DNA of 43,556 nt from an uncultured Planctomycetaceae bacterium (GCA_903927685.1 CAIYOB010001105.1:1-43556), one strand, 5' to 3'; shown: positions 24,392 through 33,677, counted from the stretch's first letter. The notes: generated from the sequence alone by a model not told the origin. Numbers and translations are program-made.

Positions 24392-24507
24392 TATCGGCTG
24401 CTCGCCACGGCCACTCGCCACCGCTGGTGCGGACGGCCTTGACATGGGCTACAATCCGACAGGATCGCCGTCGAGTACCGCCCACCCGGACTCATCCGGA
24501 GTCAACG

Positions 24508-26214
24508 ATGAACAGCATCTGGAAGCACCGCTTCGTTCTGGCCGCCCTGTTGGCGTGCCCGCTGCCGCTGGCCGCCGCCGAACGATATTTCGGCGAGCCG
24601 GTCCGCTTGCAGGGCCGGGCGATTTATTTCACGAGCTGGAAATACGTCCGCCAGGGCAGCTTCGCCTGGCGGGTGCAAGCCGATCCGGCAGCCGGCGAGG
24701 CGGGACAGCAGGTGGGCGCGTGGCTCAAGGGCGACGGAACCCGGCCCGCGGTGTTCGAGACGATTGACATGCCTCGCGGCATCCGGCTCGTCGCCCAGCC
24801 GGGCGAGAAGATTCCGTTCCAGGACGGCCAGTTGGCCGCACAGGTCTTTGACGACGGAAAGTACAAAGCCTGGTACGTCATGGATCCGTGTGCCGATGCC
24901 GAACCGTTCAGCAGCAAGGACAAGATCCTGCCCGGCCACAACGGCCACGTGGCCTACGCCGAGTCGTCCGACGGCGTGCACTGGACGCGTCCGAACTTGG
25001 GCCTGATCGAGTACGCCGGCAGCCGCAACAACAACCTGGTTTGGCGCGGGGATCTCGACGGCTCGACGCGCGGCTTCCACGGCGGCAGCGTGTTTCTGGA
25101 CCCGTCCTCGACCGACGAACGCTACAAACTGGTCTACCTGGGTTTGGTGACGGACGAGGAATGGGCTGCGTTCGAACAGAAGTATCCGGGCGAAGCGGAC
25201 TCGATGGCGCGGCGGCCGGACGTCGGCGGCTACCGTTGCGTGTTCGGCGTCTTCGGCGCGGTCTCGCCCGACGGCCTGCACTGGGAGTCCCTGCCCGAAC
25301 CGCTGATGATCCAGCACGCCGACACGCTGAACACGTGTTACTACGACGTCGATCGCAAGCTGTACGTCGCCTATGTGCGGGCCTGGCAGGTGAACGAGCG
25401 GATCACGGACGGCCAGAGCGCGGATTCCACGTCGTGGATTACGGTCGGCCGCCGATCGATCGGCCGGTCGGTGAGCCAGGATTTTCGGCATTTCCGTCCG
25501 CCGGAGATCGCTGTCAGCACCGGTGCGGACATGGCTCCCAGTCATCTGTTCTATACCAACGGCAAGACGACGCTGCCCGGCGCGCCGGATAACCACGTGT
25601 TGTTCCCGTGGATCTGGGAACTCGAAAACGATGCCGGCGCGGTGTGGCTGATGTCGAGTGCCGACGGCTGGACCTGGTCGCGCGTGCCGGGCGGACCCGT
25701 TGTCTCGCCGGGCCGCTGGGGCGAACCGGACGGCGCGTTTGTGACCTGCGCGGGGAACCTGCTGGAGTATCCGGGCGATCGCTGGGGCATCGGCTACGGC
25801 GGCAACCCGATCCCGCACAAATACCCCGGCCGCGACCTCGCCCAGCGCCAGGGGCTGTTTCCCGGCGTGCCGAGCGTGTCCGGCTTGGCGACTTGGCCGA
25901 AAGGACGCCTGGTGGCCCTGCAGGCGGACGGCGAAGGCGAGTTCGCGACGGTGTTTGTCGTGCCGCCCGGCGAACGGTTACGGGTCAACGCGGACGTCGC
26001 CCCGACCGGGTATTTGAAGGTCGCCGTCCGCGGCTGGGGCAGCAGCGAGGACCTGCCGGGGCGGACCTTTGCCGACAGCGACCGCTTGATCGGCAATTCG
26101 CTGGCGGCCCGAGTCACCTGGCAGGGCCAGGAGCCCTTGGGCCACGACGGCCGGCCCGTCATGCTGCGAGTGCAGTTGAAGCACGCCAAACTGTTCGGCT
26201 TTGAGTTTGATTGA
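24508..26214 (+). CDS. Secreted five-bladed propeller protein, GH43/GH32-like (568 aa)
   Basis: ATG 24508 has GGAG 6 nt upstream and opens a signal peptide (MNSIWKHRFVLAALLACPLPLAAA). Repeated propeller strands are visible: DDGKYKAWYVMDPCAD, GHVAYAESSDGVHWTRP, GSVFLDPSSTDERYKLVYLG, GVFGAVSPDGLHWESL, AGAVWLMSSADGWTWSRV and NLLEYPGDRWGIGYGGNP. This pattern, with S-x-DG-x-x-W at blade ends, is that of GH32/GH43/GH130-like five-bladed enzymes in planctomycetes. I cannot assign the catalytic carboxylates with certainty, so a binding or non-canonical role is possible. A C-terminal beta-sandwich (about residues 480-568) follows, as in GH32. The sulfatase follows 76 nt downstream, so the pair likely acts on one sulfated glycan. 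Confidence 0.8.
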   Translation: MNSIWKHRFVLAALLACPLPLAAAERYFGEPVRLQGRAIYFTSWKYVRQGSFAWRVQADPAAGEAGQQVGAWLKGDGTRPAVFETIDMPRGIRLVAQPGEKIPFQDGQLAAQVFDDGKYKAWYVMDPCADAEPFSSKDKILPGHNGHVAYAESSDGVHWTRPNLGLIEYAGSRNNNLVWRGDLDGSTRGFHGGSVFLDPSSTDERYKLVYLGLVTDEEWAAFEQKYPGEADSMARRPDVGGYRCVFGVFGAVSPDGLHWESLPEPLMIQHADTLNTCYYDVDRKLYVAYVRAWQVNERITDGQSADSTSWITVGRRSIGRSVSQDFRHFRPPEIAVSTGADMAPSHLFYTNGKTTLPGAPDNHVLFPWIWELENDAGAVWLMSSADGWTWSRVPGGPVVSPGRWGEPDGAFVTCAGNLLEYPGDRWGIGYGGNPIPHKYPGRDLAQRQGLFPGVPSVSGLATWPKGRLVALQADGEGEFATVFVVPPGERLRVNADVAPTGYLKVAVRGWGSSEDLPGRTFADSDRLIGNSLAARVTWQGQEPLGHDGRPVMLRVQLKHAKLFGFEFD

Positions 26215-26290
26215 CGCGGGAACTCGTCCAGCAATGCCCCTGTTTTCCAGAACCGCCCCCGAGCCCCGTCCACCGGAAAGGGACCAGACA

Positions 26291-27844
26291 ATGCCCCCGC
26301 TCAACCTGCCCCGCATTCCACTCTTCAGCTTGTGGTGCCTCGTCGCGATGGCGGCGGCAGACGCCCTCCCGGTGGCCTCGGCAGCGGACCGACTGAACGT
26401 GGTCTACATCATCGCCGACGACCTGGGGTGGGGAGAACTCGGCTGCTACGGCCAGCGGAAGATCCCCACCCCGAACATCGACCGCCTGGCTGCGCAGGGC
26501 ATGCGGTTCACGCAGCACTACAGCGGCGCGCCCGTCTGCGCTCCGTCGCGCTGTGTCCTGATGACGGGCAAGCATCTGGGGCACGCCGAAGTGCGCGGCA
26601 ACCTGCAAGCTCGAGTCCGGTTCCCGGAGTTCACCGAGGGCCAGTATCCGCTGTCCGACCAGGCGGTGACGATCGCCCAGCAGTTCCGCCAAGCCGGCTA
26701 CGCCACGGGCGCGATGGGCAAGTGGGGACTCGGCCCGGTCGGCAGCACGGGCGATCCGAACCGCAAGGGCTTTGACCTGTTCTTCGGTTACAACTGCCAG
26801 GGCGTCGCGCACAGCTACTACCCGCCACACCTCTGGCGGAACGCCGATAAGCTCACGATCAACGCGCGGCCGATTCCCGGCCACGCCAAGCAGCCCGCCG
26901 GCGAGGTGCGGCTCGACGACTGGATCGGCGAGACCTATGCTCCGCAGCTGATGATCGCCGAGGCAGAGCGGTTCATCGCGGCCAGCGCGGCGCGGCCCTT
27001 CTTCCTGTACCTGCCGTTCATCGAGCCGCATGTCGCGATGCACCCACCGCGGGAAGCGGTGGAGAAGTTTCCCGCCGAGTGGGACACGGAGGCCTACCGC
27101 GGCGGGAACGGCTACTTGCCGCATCCGCGGCCGCGCGCCGCGTACGCGGCGATGATCAATGAACTGGACGGCTACGTCGGCCGCGTGCTCGCAGCCCTCG
27201 ACCGCGCGGGCGTGGCGGACCGCACGCTGGTCATCTTTACCAGCGACAACGGCACGACGCACGAGGGCCGCGGGGAACCACGGTTCCACATCGGCGGCGC
27301 GGACCCGGAGTTCTTCCACAGCACCGCCGGCCTGCGCGGCTATAAGGGCAGCGTGTATGAGGGCGGCATCCGCGTGCCGATGATCGCCCGTCTGCCCGGC
27401 CGCATCGCGGCCGGCACAGTCAACGACACGCCCGGCTACTTCGCCGACTGGTTCCCCACGCTGTGCGACGCGGCGGGCCTGGAATCGCCTGGCGGACTCG
27501 ATGGCCAAACCCTCTGGCCGGTGCTCACCGGCGCGCGTCAGTCGCTGGACTCGCGCCGGCCGATGATCTGGGTCTTCCCCGAGTACGGCGGCCAGATTGC
27601 CGTCCGGATCGGCGACTTCAAGATCGTCCGGCAGGGCCTGAAGACCAAGGCGCCGGGGGCGTGGGAAGTCTACGACCTGGCGCAGGACCGCGCCGAAGCG
27701 AACGATCTGGCCGCGACGCGCGGCGACCTGATCCTGCAGGCGGAAGAACTCCTGCGCCGCGAGGTCAGCGACAACGCCGTGTTCCCGGTGCCCATCCCCG
27801 GCGACAGCCGCAGCCAACCGGCCGCCGCGCGGCAGATCCCCTGA
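26291..27844 (+). CDS. Secreted formylglycine-dependent sulfatase (517 aa)
   Basis: ATG 26291 is preferred, with AAAGGGA upstream and a signal peptide (LFSLWCLVAMAAADALPVASAA) at the right place. The alkaline-phosphatase-fold sulfatase motifs are all present: metal-binding IIADDLGWGELGCYG, the formylglycine site CAPSR at 83-87, GAMGKWGLG, FLYLPFIEPH and IFTSDNGTTHEG. CAPSR is the canonical C-x-P-S-R substrate of the maturase, so a formylglycine-generating enzyme is expected elsewhere in the genome. The enzyme removes sulfate esters from carbohydrates in the periplasm or outside. It resembles the arylsulfatase A-like S1 group common in this phylum. Its gene follows the propeller gene and converges with the Nudix gene after 24 nt. 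Confidence 0.95.
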   Translation: MPPLNLPRIPLFSLWCLVAMAAADALPVASAADRLNVVYIIADDLGWGELGCYGQRKIPTPNIDRLAAQGMRFTQHYSGAPVCAPSRCVLMTGKHLGHAEVRGNLQARVRFPEFTEGQYPLSDQAVTIAQQFRQAGYATGAMGKWGLGPVGSTGDPNRKGFDLFFGYNCQGVAHSYYPPHLWRNADKLTINARPIPGHAKQPAGEVRLDDWIGETYAPQLMIAEAERFIAASAARPFFLYLPFIEPHVAMHPPREAVEKFPAEWDTEAYRGGNGYLPHPRPRAAYAAMINELDGYVGRVLAALDRAGVADRTLVIFTSDNGTTHEGRGEPRFHIGGADPEFFHSTAGLRGYKGSVYEGGIRVPMIARLPGRIAAGTVNDTPGYFADWFPTLCDAAGLESPGGLDGQTLWPVLTGARQSLDSRRPMIWVFPEYGGQIAVRIGDFKIVRQGLKTKAPGAWEVYDLAQDRAEANDLAATRGDLILQAEELLRREVSDNAVFPVPIPGDSRSQPAAARQIP

Positions 27845-27868
27845 CATCGGGAGTTCGCGTCGCCTCCG

Positions 27869-28678
27869 TCACGACACCGTCGGCTTGACCAATCCCATAA
27901 ACGCGAACGCGGTGATCACCATGCTGTGGGCGATCTGGCCGCGGGCGATCAGGGCGGGGATCTCGGCCAGGGGGTGTTCCAAGACCTCAATCAGCTCGAA
28001 GTCGTCCGGCTCGGCTTGCCCTGTGCTGCGGCAGCCTTCGGCGGCGAACAGGTACAGGTAGTTGTTCTGGACCGCCGGATTGGGCAGGACTCGCGCCAGC
28101 AAGCGAATACGTTCCGCCACGTAGCCCGTTTCTTCCCGCAATTCCCGGGCTGCGGCGGCTGCCGGGGCTTCCTCGCCGTCGATCATCCCGCCGGGGATTT
28201 CCAGAACCACATCCCGGATCCCGTGGCGAAACTGGCGGATCAGCACGACCTTGCCCTCGGTGGTCACCGGCACTACGTTGACCCACGAAGTGCTGTCGAT
28301 GACCACGAAATCCCGCTCCTCGCCCGTGGGCTCAAAGCGGTACCTGTCGCGACGGAGACGAAAGATCCCGTGGTCGGAAACGCAGCGGTCGTCCAGGAGC
28401 GTCCAATTCCGTTGGAGTTGCCCCGGCCCCGCTAGCCGCTGGACCAGTTCTTGCCGCTTGCCGCGTCCCGGCAGGCCCAGTTCTTCGCAGATCGCCCGCA
28501 GGGCATCCTTGTGGAGATAGTCCAGCAACATTTCCAGCGTCAGAGCCGGGGCCAGTGCCAGCGCCGTCCGCATGGCCTCCAGGCTGCGCCGATCCACCTG
28601 CTCCAATTCCAGGTCGTCGAGGATCTGTTTCAGATCAGCGCGCGCCAGGGAGCCCAGGATCGCCGTCTTCAGATTCAT
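27869..28678 (-). CDS. SAP-like domain fused to an ADP-ribose pyrophosphatase-type Nudix hydrolase (269 aa)
   Basis: ATG 28678 begins the reading frame at the first good start. Residues 51-83 (LLDYLHKDALRAICEELGLP then GRGKRQELVQRLAG) match the SAP helix-extended-helix pattern found in nucleic-acid-binding proteins. Residues about 125-255 form a Nudix domain: VVLEIPGG precedes the box G164-x5-E170-x7-R178-E179-x2-E182-E183-x-G185, which is complete. The proximal LIRQFRHG and IPGGMIDGEE segments resemble ADP-ribose or nucleoside-diphosphate-sugar pyrophosphatases. Residues 1-48 are helical and not recognised. The SAP region could bring the enzyme to DNA or be only a small helical adaptor. No signal peptide; cytoplasmic. 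Promoter candidate at 28718-28746. Confidence 0.9.
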   Translation of the reverse strand: MNLKTAILGSLARADLKQILDDLELEQVDRRSLEAMRTALALAPALTLEMLLDYLHKDALRAICEELGLPGRGKRQELVQRLAGPGQLQRNWTLLDDRCVSDHGIFRLRRDRYRFEPTGEERDFVVIDSTSWVNVVPVTTEGKVVLIRQFRHGIRDVVLEIPGGMIDGEEAPAAAAARELREETGYVAERIRLLARVLPNPAVQNNYLYLFAAEGCRSTGQAEPDDFELIEVLEHPLAEIPALIARGQIAHSMVITAFAFMGLVKPTVS

Positions 28679-29010
28679 GCCCTAGCTACTCCCGTGGCTC
28701 CACCTTGAGGAAGAACCAATCTACCTTCGGCTAGGCCGGGAGGCAAGGCATGCAACGGCACATGCTGGCACATGCAACGACACCTGGCGTGCGCACGCGT
28801 TTCCCCGCCGGACACGATTTCACTCTGCGTCTCGCGACAGTCGCTGTACGACCTGGCCAGGCGGGTCCCGGCTGGCGATTTCCATCGGCATCCGGCCAGG
28901 CAGGCTGTGCGTGGCGCAGCCGGAGCACCGGTTTTGGCACGCCCGTAACGGGCGGACCAGCGTCAGCCGTTCGCCTCCCGAAATGCAGAACTGGGAGCCT
29001 GCCTGGCAGG
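28679..29010. other. 332-bp intergenic region with small repeats
   Basis: No gene is supported. It holds the Nudix promoter candidate, an imperfect 13-bp direct repeat CATGCAACGGCAC / CATGCAACGACAC (28749-28761, 28771-28783), a perfect 12-bp palindrome GCGTGCGCACGC (28787-28798) and a hairpin at the end of the sulfatase gene. Confidence 0.5.
28718..28746 (-). promoter_or_regulatory. Candidate promoter for the SAP-Nudix gene
   Basis: On the minus strand TTGCCT (28746-28741) and TAGATT (28723-28718) are 17 nt apart, about 33 nt upstream of the predicted transcript-to-start region at 28678. Confidence 0.4.
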
Positions 29011-29012
29011 CT
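28996..29012 (-). terminator. Hairpin overlapping the stop of the sulfatase-GH43 gene
   Basis: AGCCTGCC and GGCAGGCT form a 17-nt near-perfect palindrome that overlaps the TAG stop (29013-29011). There is no T-run downstream on the minus strand; it may end transcription or protect the 3' end. Confidence 0.4.
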
Positions 29013-31467
29013 ATTCCGCCGCCAGCCCGCGGGCCGTTTCGGCGTCGACCTCGATGATGGTCCCGTGCCGGATACCCTTGGGCAGCGAGACCGGGACGGG
29101 CGCAAAGGTGACGAAGTCCTGCGTCTCGACGGCTCCGTAGCCGCCCTTGTTGTACTTGTCGAAATAGACCAGCCAGCGGTCGCCCACGCGGATCACGGCC
29201 GGCCCCTCGGCCCAGGCCTCGCGGTTGTCGGTGAACGCCGGGCCGGCCTGGCCCCACGGCCCCAGCACTCCGGCCTCGGACCAGACCACATGCAGGTTCT
29301 TCTCGGCGACCGGCTGGACGGTCTCGTCCTTGACGATCAAGCCGTACCGGCCGTCCCGCCGGAACAGGAAGGCGTCGATCACGTTGAACCCGCCGTTGTA
29401 GAACAGCTGCTTGGGCGACCAACTCGTGAAGTCCCGCGTCGTGGTGGCATAGATGCGATGGTTGTGCCCGCCGTCGCCCTGGACCTGGGTCTCGGGGAAC
29501 AAGCCCTCGATCGTCGTCGACCAGATGACCACGTACTGCTGCGACGCGTCGTCGTAGAAGATCTCGGGGGCCCAGGTGTTGCGGGCCTTGGGCTCGTCCG
29601 CATTGACCTCGATGAACTGCTGCGGGGACCAGTCGAGCAGATTCTTCGAGTGTGCCACGCCGAATCCCTTGTCGGTCCACGAAGTCGTCCAGACCATGTG
29701 GTACTGTCCATCCGGACCGCGGCAAATACTGGGATCGCGAGTCAGCTTGCCGCCGACTTGCGGGACCAGCACCGGCCGGCCGCTGTTCACTTCCCGCCAG
29801 CTCAGCCCGTCGTCGCTCAGCGCCAAGTACACCCCGGCTTGGCCGTTGTCGCGGAAGAAGCTGAACACATACGACGGCTTCTCCTGCGGCTGCGGCTTCG
29901 CCGACACCTTCCCCGGCACCTTCGACTTGGCCGCCGGCTTCGGTTGGGCCGCCGGCTTGGGCCGCGCGGTCAGCTCGCTCAGACGCTGCTGCATCGCCGC
30001 CGCGCGTCCGGGCTCGCGGGCCGCCACGTTGGTGCGCTGGCCGGGATCGGCCGTCAGGTTGTACAGTTGCACTGCGGGCGCGTCGGCTTTGACACGACCC
30101 GTTTCGTCCACGTCGCTGTTGACTAGGCCCAGCTTGTCATACGGCTGCCCCCAGGGTGCGGCCGGCGGCACTTGAACCGTCATGCCGCACGAGCCCTGCT
30201 GGGGCAGGTACATCCACTCGCCCTGCCGCAGCGCAAACCCGCCCGTGCCCTGGACAAGGAACTCGCTGCGCACCGCCGGTGCGCCGGCCGGATCGGTCAG
30301 CACCGGCAACTGGTTCAGGCTGTCCGGGGCTGCGTCTGGGGGAACGGTGACCTCCGCGGCCGCCGCCAGCGTGGCCATCAGGTCGGTCAACCCGAGTAAC
30401 TGGCCGGCCTGCGAACCGGCGGGGATCCGGCCGGGCCAGCGGGCGAGGAACGGCACGCGGTGGCCGCCCTCCCAGGCATCCGTTTTCTGGCCCAGCAGAT
30501 CGCCGTTGGGCCGGTGGCCGGCTTGCAGGGCCTCGCGCTGCAGCACGGCGCCGTTGTCGCTGGTGAAGATGACCAGCGTATTGTCGGCCAAGCCTTGGGC
30601 CTGCAGCGCGTCCAGGACCTTGCCCACACAAGCGTCCAGTTGCTGGATGAAGTCACCGTATCGGCCGGCCTGACTGGTGCCCTGGAACGCTGCGTGGGGC
30701 GCGATGGGCACGTGCGGAGCCAGGAAGGGTAGATAGAGAAAGAACGGAGCATCGCTCTTCTGCTTGATGAACTCCAGGGCTTTGTCCGCCAGGATCAAGT
30801 CGATCTGGTCGACGGGCCGCGCCGCGTGCGCCCGGGCCGCGCCCTCGCTGGCCCCCCAGTTCCAGTCCTTGAGGCCGCGCCGCACGACCTCGTCGTGCGG
30901 GATGATCCGGATCGGATCGGCCGCGTCGAGGCCCACCAGGCGATGATTCTCGACGAATACAAACGGCGGCTCATTGTGCGTCCGCGGACAGCCGAAGAAG
31001 TAGTCAAAGCCGATCTCCAGCGGTCCCGGCTTCAGTTCGCCGTTATAGTCCGGCTCGGCGCCGCGCCCAAAGCCCAAGTGCCATTTGCCGATGGCCGCCG
31101 TGCGATAGCCGGCCGCCTGGAGCAGTCCGGGCAGCGTCACCTGGCCTTCGTGAAAGTACAGCGTCCACTGGCCCTGGCGTTGCGCCCGCAAGAAATACGT
31201 GCCGCTGAGGATCGCATACCGCGTCGGCTGGCACACCGCGGCCGGTGAATGCGCGTCGGTCAGCCGCACGCCCTCGGCGGCCAGACGATCGATGTTCGGC
31301 GTCTTGATCTTCGTCGCGCCGTAACAGCCGACGTCGCCGGAGCCCAGGTCGTCGGCCAGCAGGAGGACGATATTGGGCCGGGGCTTCGCCGCGGCGGGAA
31401 CCGCGTGCAGAGCGAGCAGCGGCGTCAGCAGCAGGACGGCGGTCGGGAATCGGCGGGAGAGGTTCAT
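29011..31467 (-). CDS. Secreted sulfatase fused to a GH43-like propeller (818 aa)
   Basis: ATG 31467 opens a signal peptide (FPTAVLLLTPLLALHAVPAAA). Residues about 28-495 are a sulfatase: LLLADDLGSGDVGCYG, formylglycine site CQPTR at 79-83 (Thr where Ser is usual, still a known variant), IGKWHLGFG, FLYLPFLAPH, IFTSDNGAVLQ. Residues about 499-528 are a Pro/Ala/Lys linker. Residues about 530-818 read as a five-bladed GH43-type domain: D578 in TRDPSICRGPDG, E635 in NTWAPEIFYDD and E754 in WAEGPAVIRVGD occupy the positions of the base, modulator and acid; Glu instead of Asp at the modulator is unusual. Fusion would couple desulfation with glycoside cleavage on the same chain. The reading frame is continuous, so a frameshift artefact is unlikely. 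Next to rpoD, 121 nt downstream of its stop. Confidence 0.92.
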   Translation of the reverse strand: MNLSRRFPTAVLLLTPLLALHAVPAAAKPRPNIVLLLADDLGSGDVGCYGATKIKTPNIDRLAAEGVRLTDAHSPAAVCQPTRYAILSGTYFLRAQRQGQWTLYFHEGQVTLPGLLQAAGYRTAAIGKWHLGFGRGAEPDYNGELKPGPLEIGFDYFFGCPRTHNEPPFVFVENHRLVGLDAADPIRIIPHDEVVRRGLKDWNWGASEGAARAHAARPVDQIDLILADKALEFIKQKSDAPFFLYLPFLAPHVPIAPHAAFQGTSQAGRYGDFIQQLDACVGKVLDALQAQGLADNTLVIFTSDNGAVLQREALQAGHRPNGDLLGQKTDAWEGGHRVPFLARWPGRIPAGSQAGQLLGLTDLMATLAAAAEVTVPPDAAPDSLNQLPVLTDPAGAPAVRSEFLVQGTGGFALRQGEWMYLPQQGSCGMTVQVPPAAPWGQPYDKLGLVNSDVDETGRVKADAPAVQLYNLTADPGQRTNVAAREPGRAAAMQQRLSELTARPKPAAQPKPAAKSKVPGKVSAKPQPQEKPSYVFSFFRDNGQAGVYLALSDDGLSWREVNSGRPVLVPQVGGKLTRDPSICRGPDGQYHMVWTTSWTDKGFGVAHSKNLLDWSPQQFIEVNADEPKARNTWAPEIFYDDASQQYVVIWSTTIEGLFPETQVQGDGGHNHRIYATTTRDFTSWSPKQLFYNGGFNVIDAFLFRRDGRYGLIVKDETVQPVAEKNLHVVWSEAGVLGPWGQAGPAFTDNREAWAEGPAVIRVGDRWLVYFDKYNKGGYGAVETQDFVTFAPVPVSLPKGIRHGTIIEVDAETARGLAAE

Positions 31468-31588
31468 GCGGGCTGCTCCGGGCAATTGGAAGCGGAGGAG
31501 GATCTCGCGCAACGTGTCGATCGCGATGCGAACGAACGCCATTGTCGGGAATTCCACCCCGCTTCTCAAGGCCGGCACCGCGGAACCG

Positions 31589-33250
31589 TCAGATCCGGTC
31601 GGCGCGTGACGCGTCGGCTCCATCGACGAAGCTGGACAGAACGCGCGAGCGGAACGGTTGCTGCAGCTTCCGCACCGCCTTGCACTCGATCTGCCGCACG
31701 CGTTCCCGCGTGACCGAGAACACGCGGCCGACTTCTTCCAGGGTATAGGCATAGCCGTCGGTCAAGCCGAAGCGCATGCGCAGGATTTCTCGCTCGCGGT
31801 AGTTCAGTCCTTTCATGACCTCTTCGATCCGCTGCTTGAGGGACTCGCGATTGGTCTCGCCCAGCGGATCGTCTCGGCGATGGTCCTCCAGGAATTCGCC
31901 GAAATAGCTTTCGTCATGCTCGCTGATCGGCTGGTCCAAGGACAGGGGTTGGCGGGCCATCTTGAGGATACAGCGGGTCTCGTCCAGCGTCAGGCCGACG
32001 CGGCTGGCGGTCTCTTCCGGCGTGGGCTCCCGGCCCAACTCCTGGACCAACTGCCGCGTCGCCCCCCGGACTCGGCTCATGGCATCGATCATGTGGACGG
32101 GAACCCGGATCGTCCGGCTCTGGTCGGCGATCGCCCGGGTGATCGCCTGGCGGATCCACCACGTGGCGTATGTCGAGAACTTGTAGCCCCGGGCGTGTTC
32201 GAATTTATCCACGGCCCGCATCAGGCCGGTATTGCCTTCCTGGATCAAGTCCAGGAAGCCGAGCCCTCGATTCCGGTACTTCTTGGCGATCGAAACCACC
32301 AGCCGCAGATTGCCGGCGGACAAGCGGCGCTTGGCGGCATCGTATTCTCCGCGGTGGACCTGGGCCTGGGCGACGCGGCGGGCCAAGGTCGCAGGGCTCT
32401 CGAAGCTGATCCGGATCAGGCATTTCAGTTCTTCGCGGAGTTCGCTCAGATTGTGGCCGAACCGCGACTGGCCCCGTTCGGCCTCGCGGATTTCCGCCCG
32501 GATCGTCTTCATGCGCTCGCTGATCTCGACCAGTTTCGCATACAGCGGCTGCAATCGGTTGGTGCGCAAGTTCATTTCCTCAACCAGTCGGACGCACCGG
32601 TTGCGGCGGCGGACCAGAGCGGCCCAAGCCGCGCGGCGGACAGGCTCGGGCTGCCGCCGACTGATCGCGATGCGGAAATCCCGGCGGTTGCGGATCAACA
32701 GCTCGCGGAGCGTCTGCACATTGGGACCCAAACGCCGCAGGATCCGGCGTTTTTCCGCCGTATTCGTCACGGACACTTCCACCGTGCGGTCCAGACGCAA
32801 TTCGCCGTCGCGAATCCGCTCCAGGATCCGAACGGCGCCCTCCAGCATATAGTCGTTGGCCAGCATCCAGTGCCGGTAGTGGGTTCTGGCACAGTCAATC
32901 TCGCGAGCGATGGCGACTTCCTGGCCGCGATTCAACAGCGGGATCTCTCCCATCTGCATCAGGTACATCCGCACGGGATCGTCGGTTGCGGCCCATGCTG
33001 CCCCGGCTTCCTCCGAATCGGCGATCGCATCGCGATCCTCCTCGACGCCGGAGAGTCCGTCCTCTTCATCGAGTTCCGCGTCCGCGTCCTCGATGTCGTC
33101 CTCGTCGTCATTCCATCCACCCGACGGGTCGTCGTGCCCGTCCAAGGCCAAGCCGTCGGCGTCGGGATGCTCGTCCTCGTGATGATAGCCGGATCGCAAC
33201 GCGGCTTTGCCGGCGCGCTGCCTGCTGCCTGAATGAATTCTCTTCAACAT
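31589..33250 (-). CDS. rpoD: Principal RNA polymerase sigma factor, RpoD/SigA type (553 aa)
   Basis: ATG 33250 follows an AAGGGGC element. Residues 24-90 are strikingly acidic in place of a classic region 1.1. Region 1.2 ([20 protein letters not shown], 90-109), a charged non-conserved segment (about 120-310), region 2 ([20 protein letters not shown] at 314-333; [18 protein letters not shown] at 357-374), region 3 (about 385-475) and region 4 ([15 protein letters not shown] at 482-496; [20 protein letters not shown] at 522-541 region) are all present. Residues of region 2.4 (Q and T of [11 protein letters not shown]) are as in housekeeping factors, so it should read TTGACA/TATAAT promoters, in line with the promoter candidates in this window. 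It is monocistronic or leads into the sulfatase gene. Planctomycetes carry several RpoD-like paralogues, so it may not be the only one. Confidence 0.93.
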   Translation of the reverse strand: MLKRIHSGSRQRAGKAALRSGYHHEDEHPDADGLALDGHDDPSGGWNDDEDDIEDADAELDEEDGLSGVEEDRDAIADSEEAGAAWAATDDPVRMYLMQMGEIPLLNRGQEVAIAREIDCARTHYRHWMLANDYMLEGAVRILERIRDGELRLDRTVEVSVTNTAEKRRILRRLGPNVQTLRELLIRNRRDFRIAISRRQPEPVRRAAWAALVRRRNRCVRLVEEMNLRTNRLQPLYAKLVEISERMKTIRAEIREAERGQSRFGHNLSELREELKCLIRISFESPATLARRVAQAQVHRGEYDAAKRRLSAGNLRLVVSIAKKYRNRGLGFLDLIQEGNTGLMRAVDKFEHARGYKFSTYATWWIRQAITRAIADQSRTIRVPVHMIDAMSRVRGATRQLVQELGREPTPEETASRVGLTLDETRCILKMARQPLSLDQPISEHDESYFGEFLEDHRRDDPLGETNRESLKQRIEEVMKGLNYREREILRMRFGLTDGYAYTLEEVGRVFSVTRERVRQIECKAVRKLQQPFRSRVLSSFVDGADASRADRI

Positions 33251-33677
33251 GCTGCCCCTTCTAAGAAATGTCTTCGACCGTAGTCGAGGAAGACAACTCA
33301 AGCGAAAGAGGGTGAAGAGCATGCCGCATGCCCAAACAACGGCAGGATTGAAGTGCAAATCCGAAGTCGTTGTGCGAGCGGTACTTGCAAAGATTTCCGA
33401 CGGGTTCTCCTGCCAGCTTTTCGATGTCCATTTGCCACGCCCGGTCGGGTGGCCACATCGGCTTGTTTACTTTTCGATGCGCCTGTACTCGGGCTGCGCC
33501 CCCAGGTTTGCGCATCTGCAAGTGTCCTTCCGGTCCTCGCCAAAGCCACTATAATTCGCGTACCCACGGCTGCTCGGCCGCTCTCGCGGAAGCTGGAATG
33601 GCCCGCCCGTCGCGAGCGGATCGATGGCCGTTGCATCCCCAGATCGCCGGCGGCATCGCCGGCGCAGGAACTGATTG
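33251..33677. other. 427-bp divergent gap between rpoD and the response regulator
   Basis: I see no gene. A perfect TATAAT lies at 33550-33555 on the plus strand. No convincing pair was found for the rpoD promoter on the minus strand. Confidence 0.5.
33550..33555 (+). promoter_or_regulatory. Candidate -10 box for the response regulator
   Basis: A perfect TATAAT sits about 122 nt upstream of the start at 33678. No clear -35 is found 16-18 nt before it (the spot reads CTTCCG), so an activator might be needed if it is used. Confidence 0.35.

Noticed and set aside
24439..24455. TTGACA followed by TACAAT upstream of the 24508 gene
   Set aside because: The hexamers are only 5 nt apart and cannot form one promoter; TACAAT alone may be a -10 box but has no -35 partner.
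26159..27847. A 562-codon minus-strand frame antisense to the sulfatase
   Set aside because: It exactly mirrors a sulfatase with canonical motifs and has no domain of its own.
31658..33232. A 524-codon plus-strand frame antisense to rpoD
   Set aside because: The minus strand is an unmistakable sigma factor.
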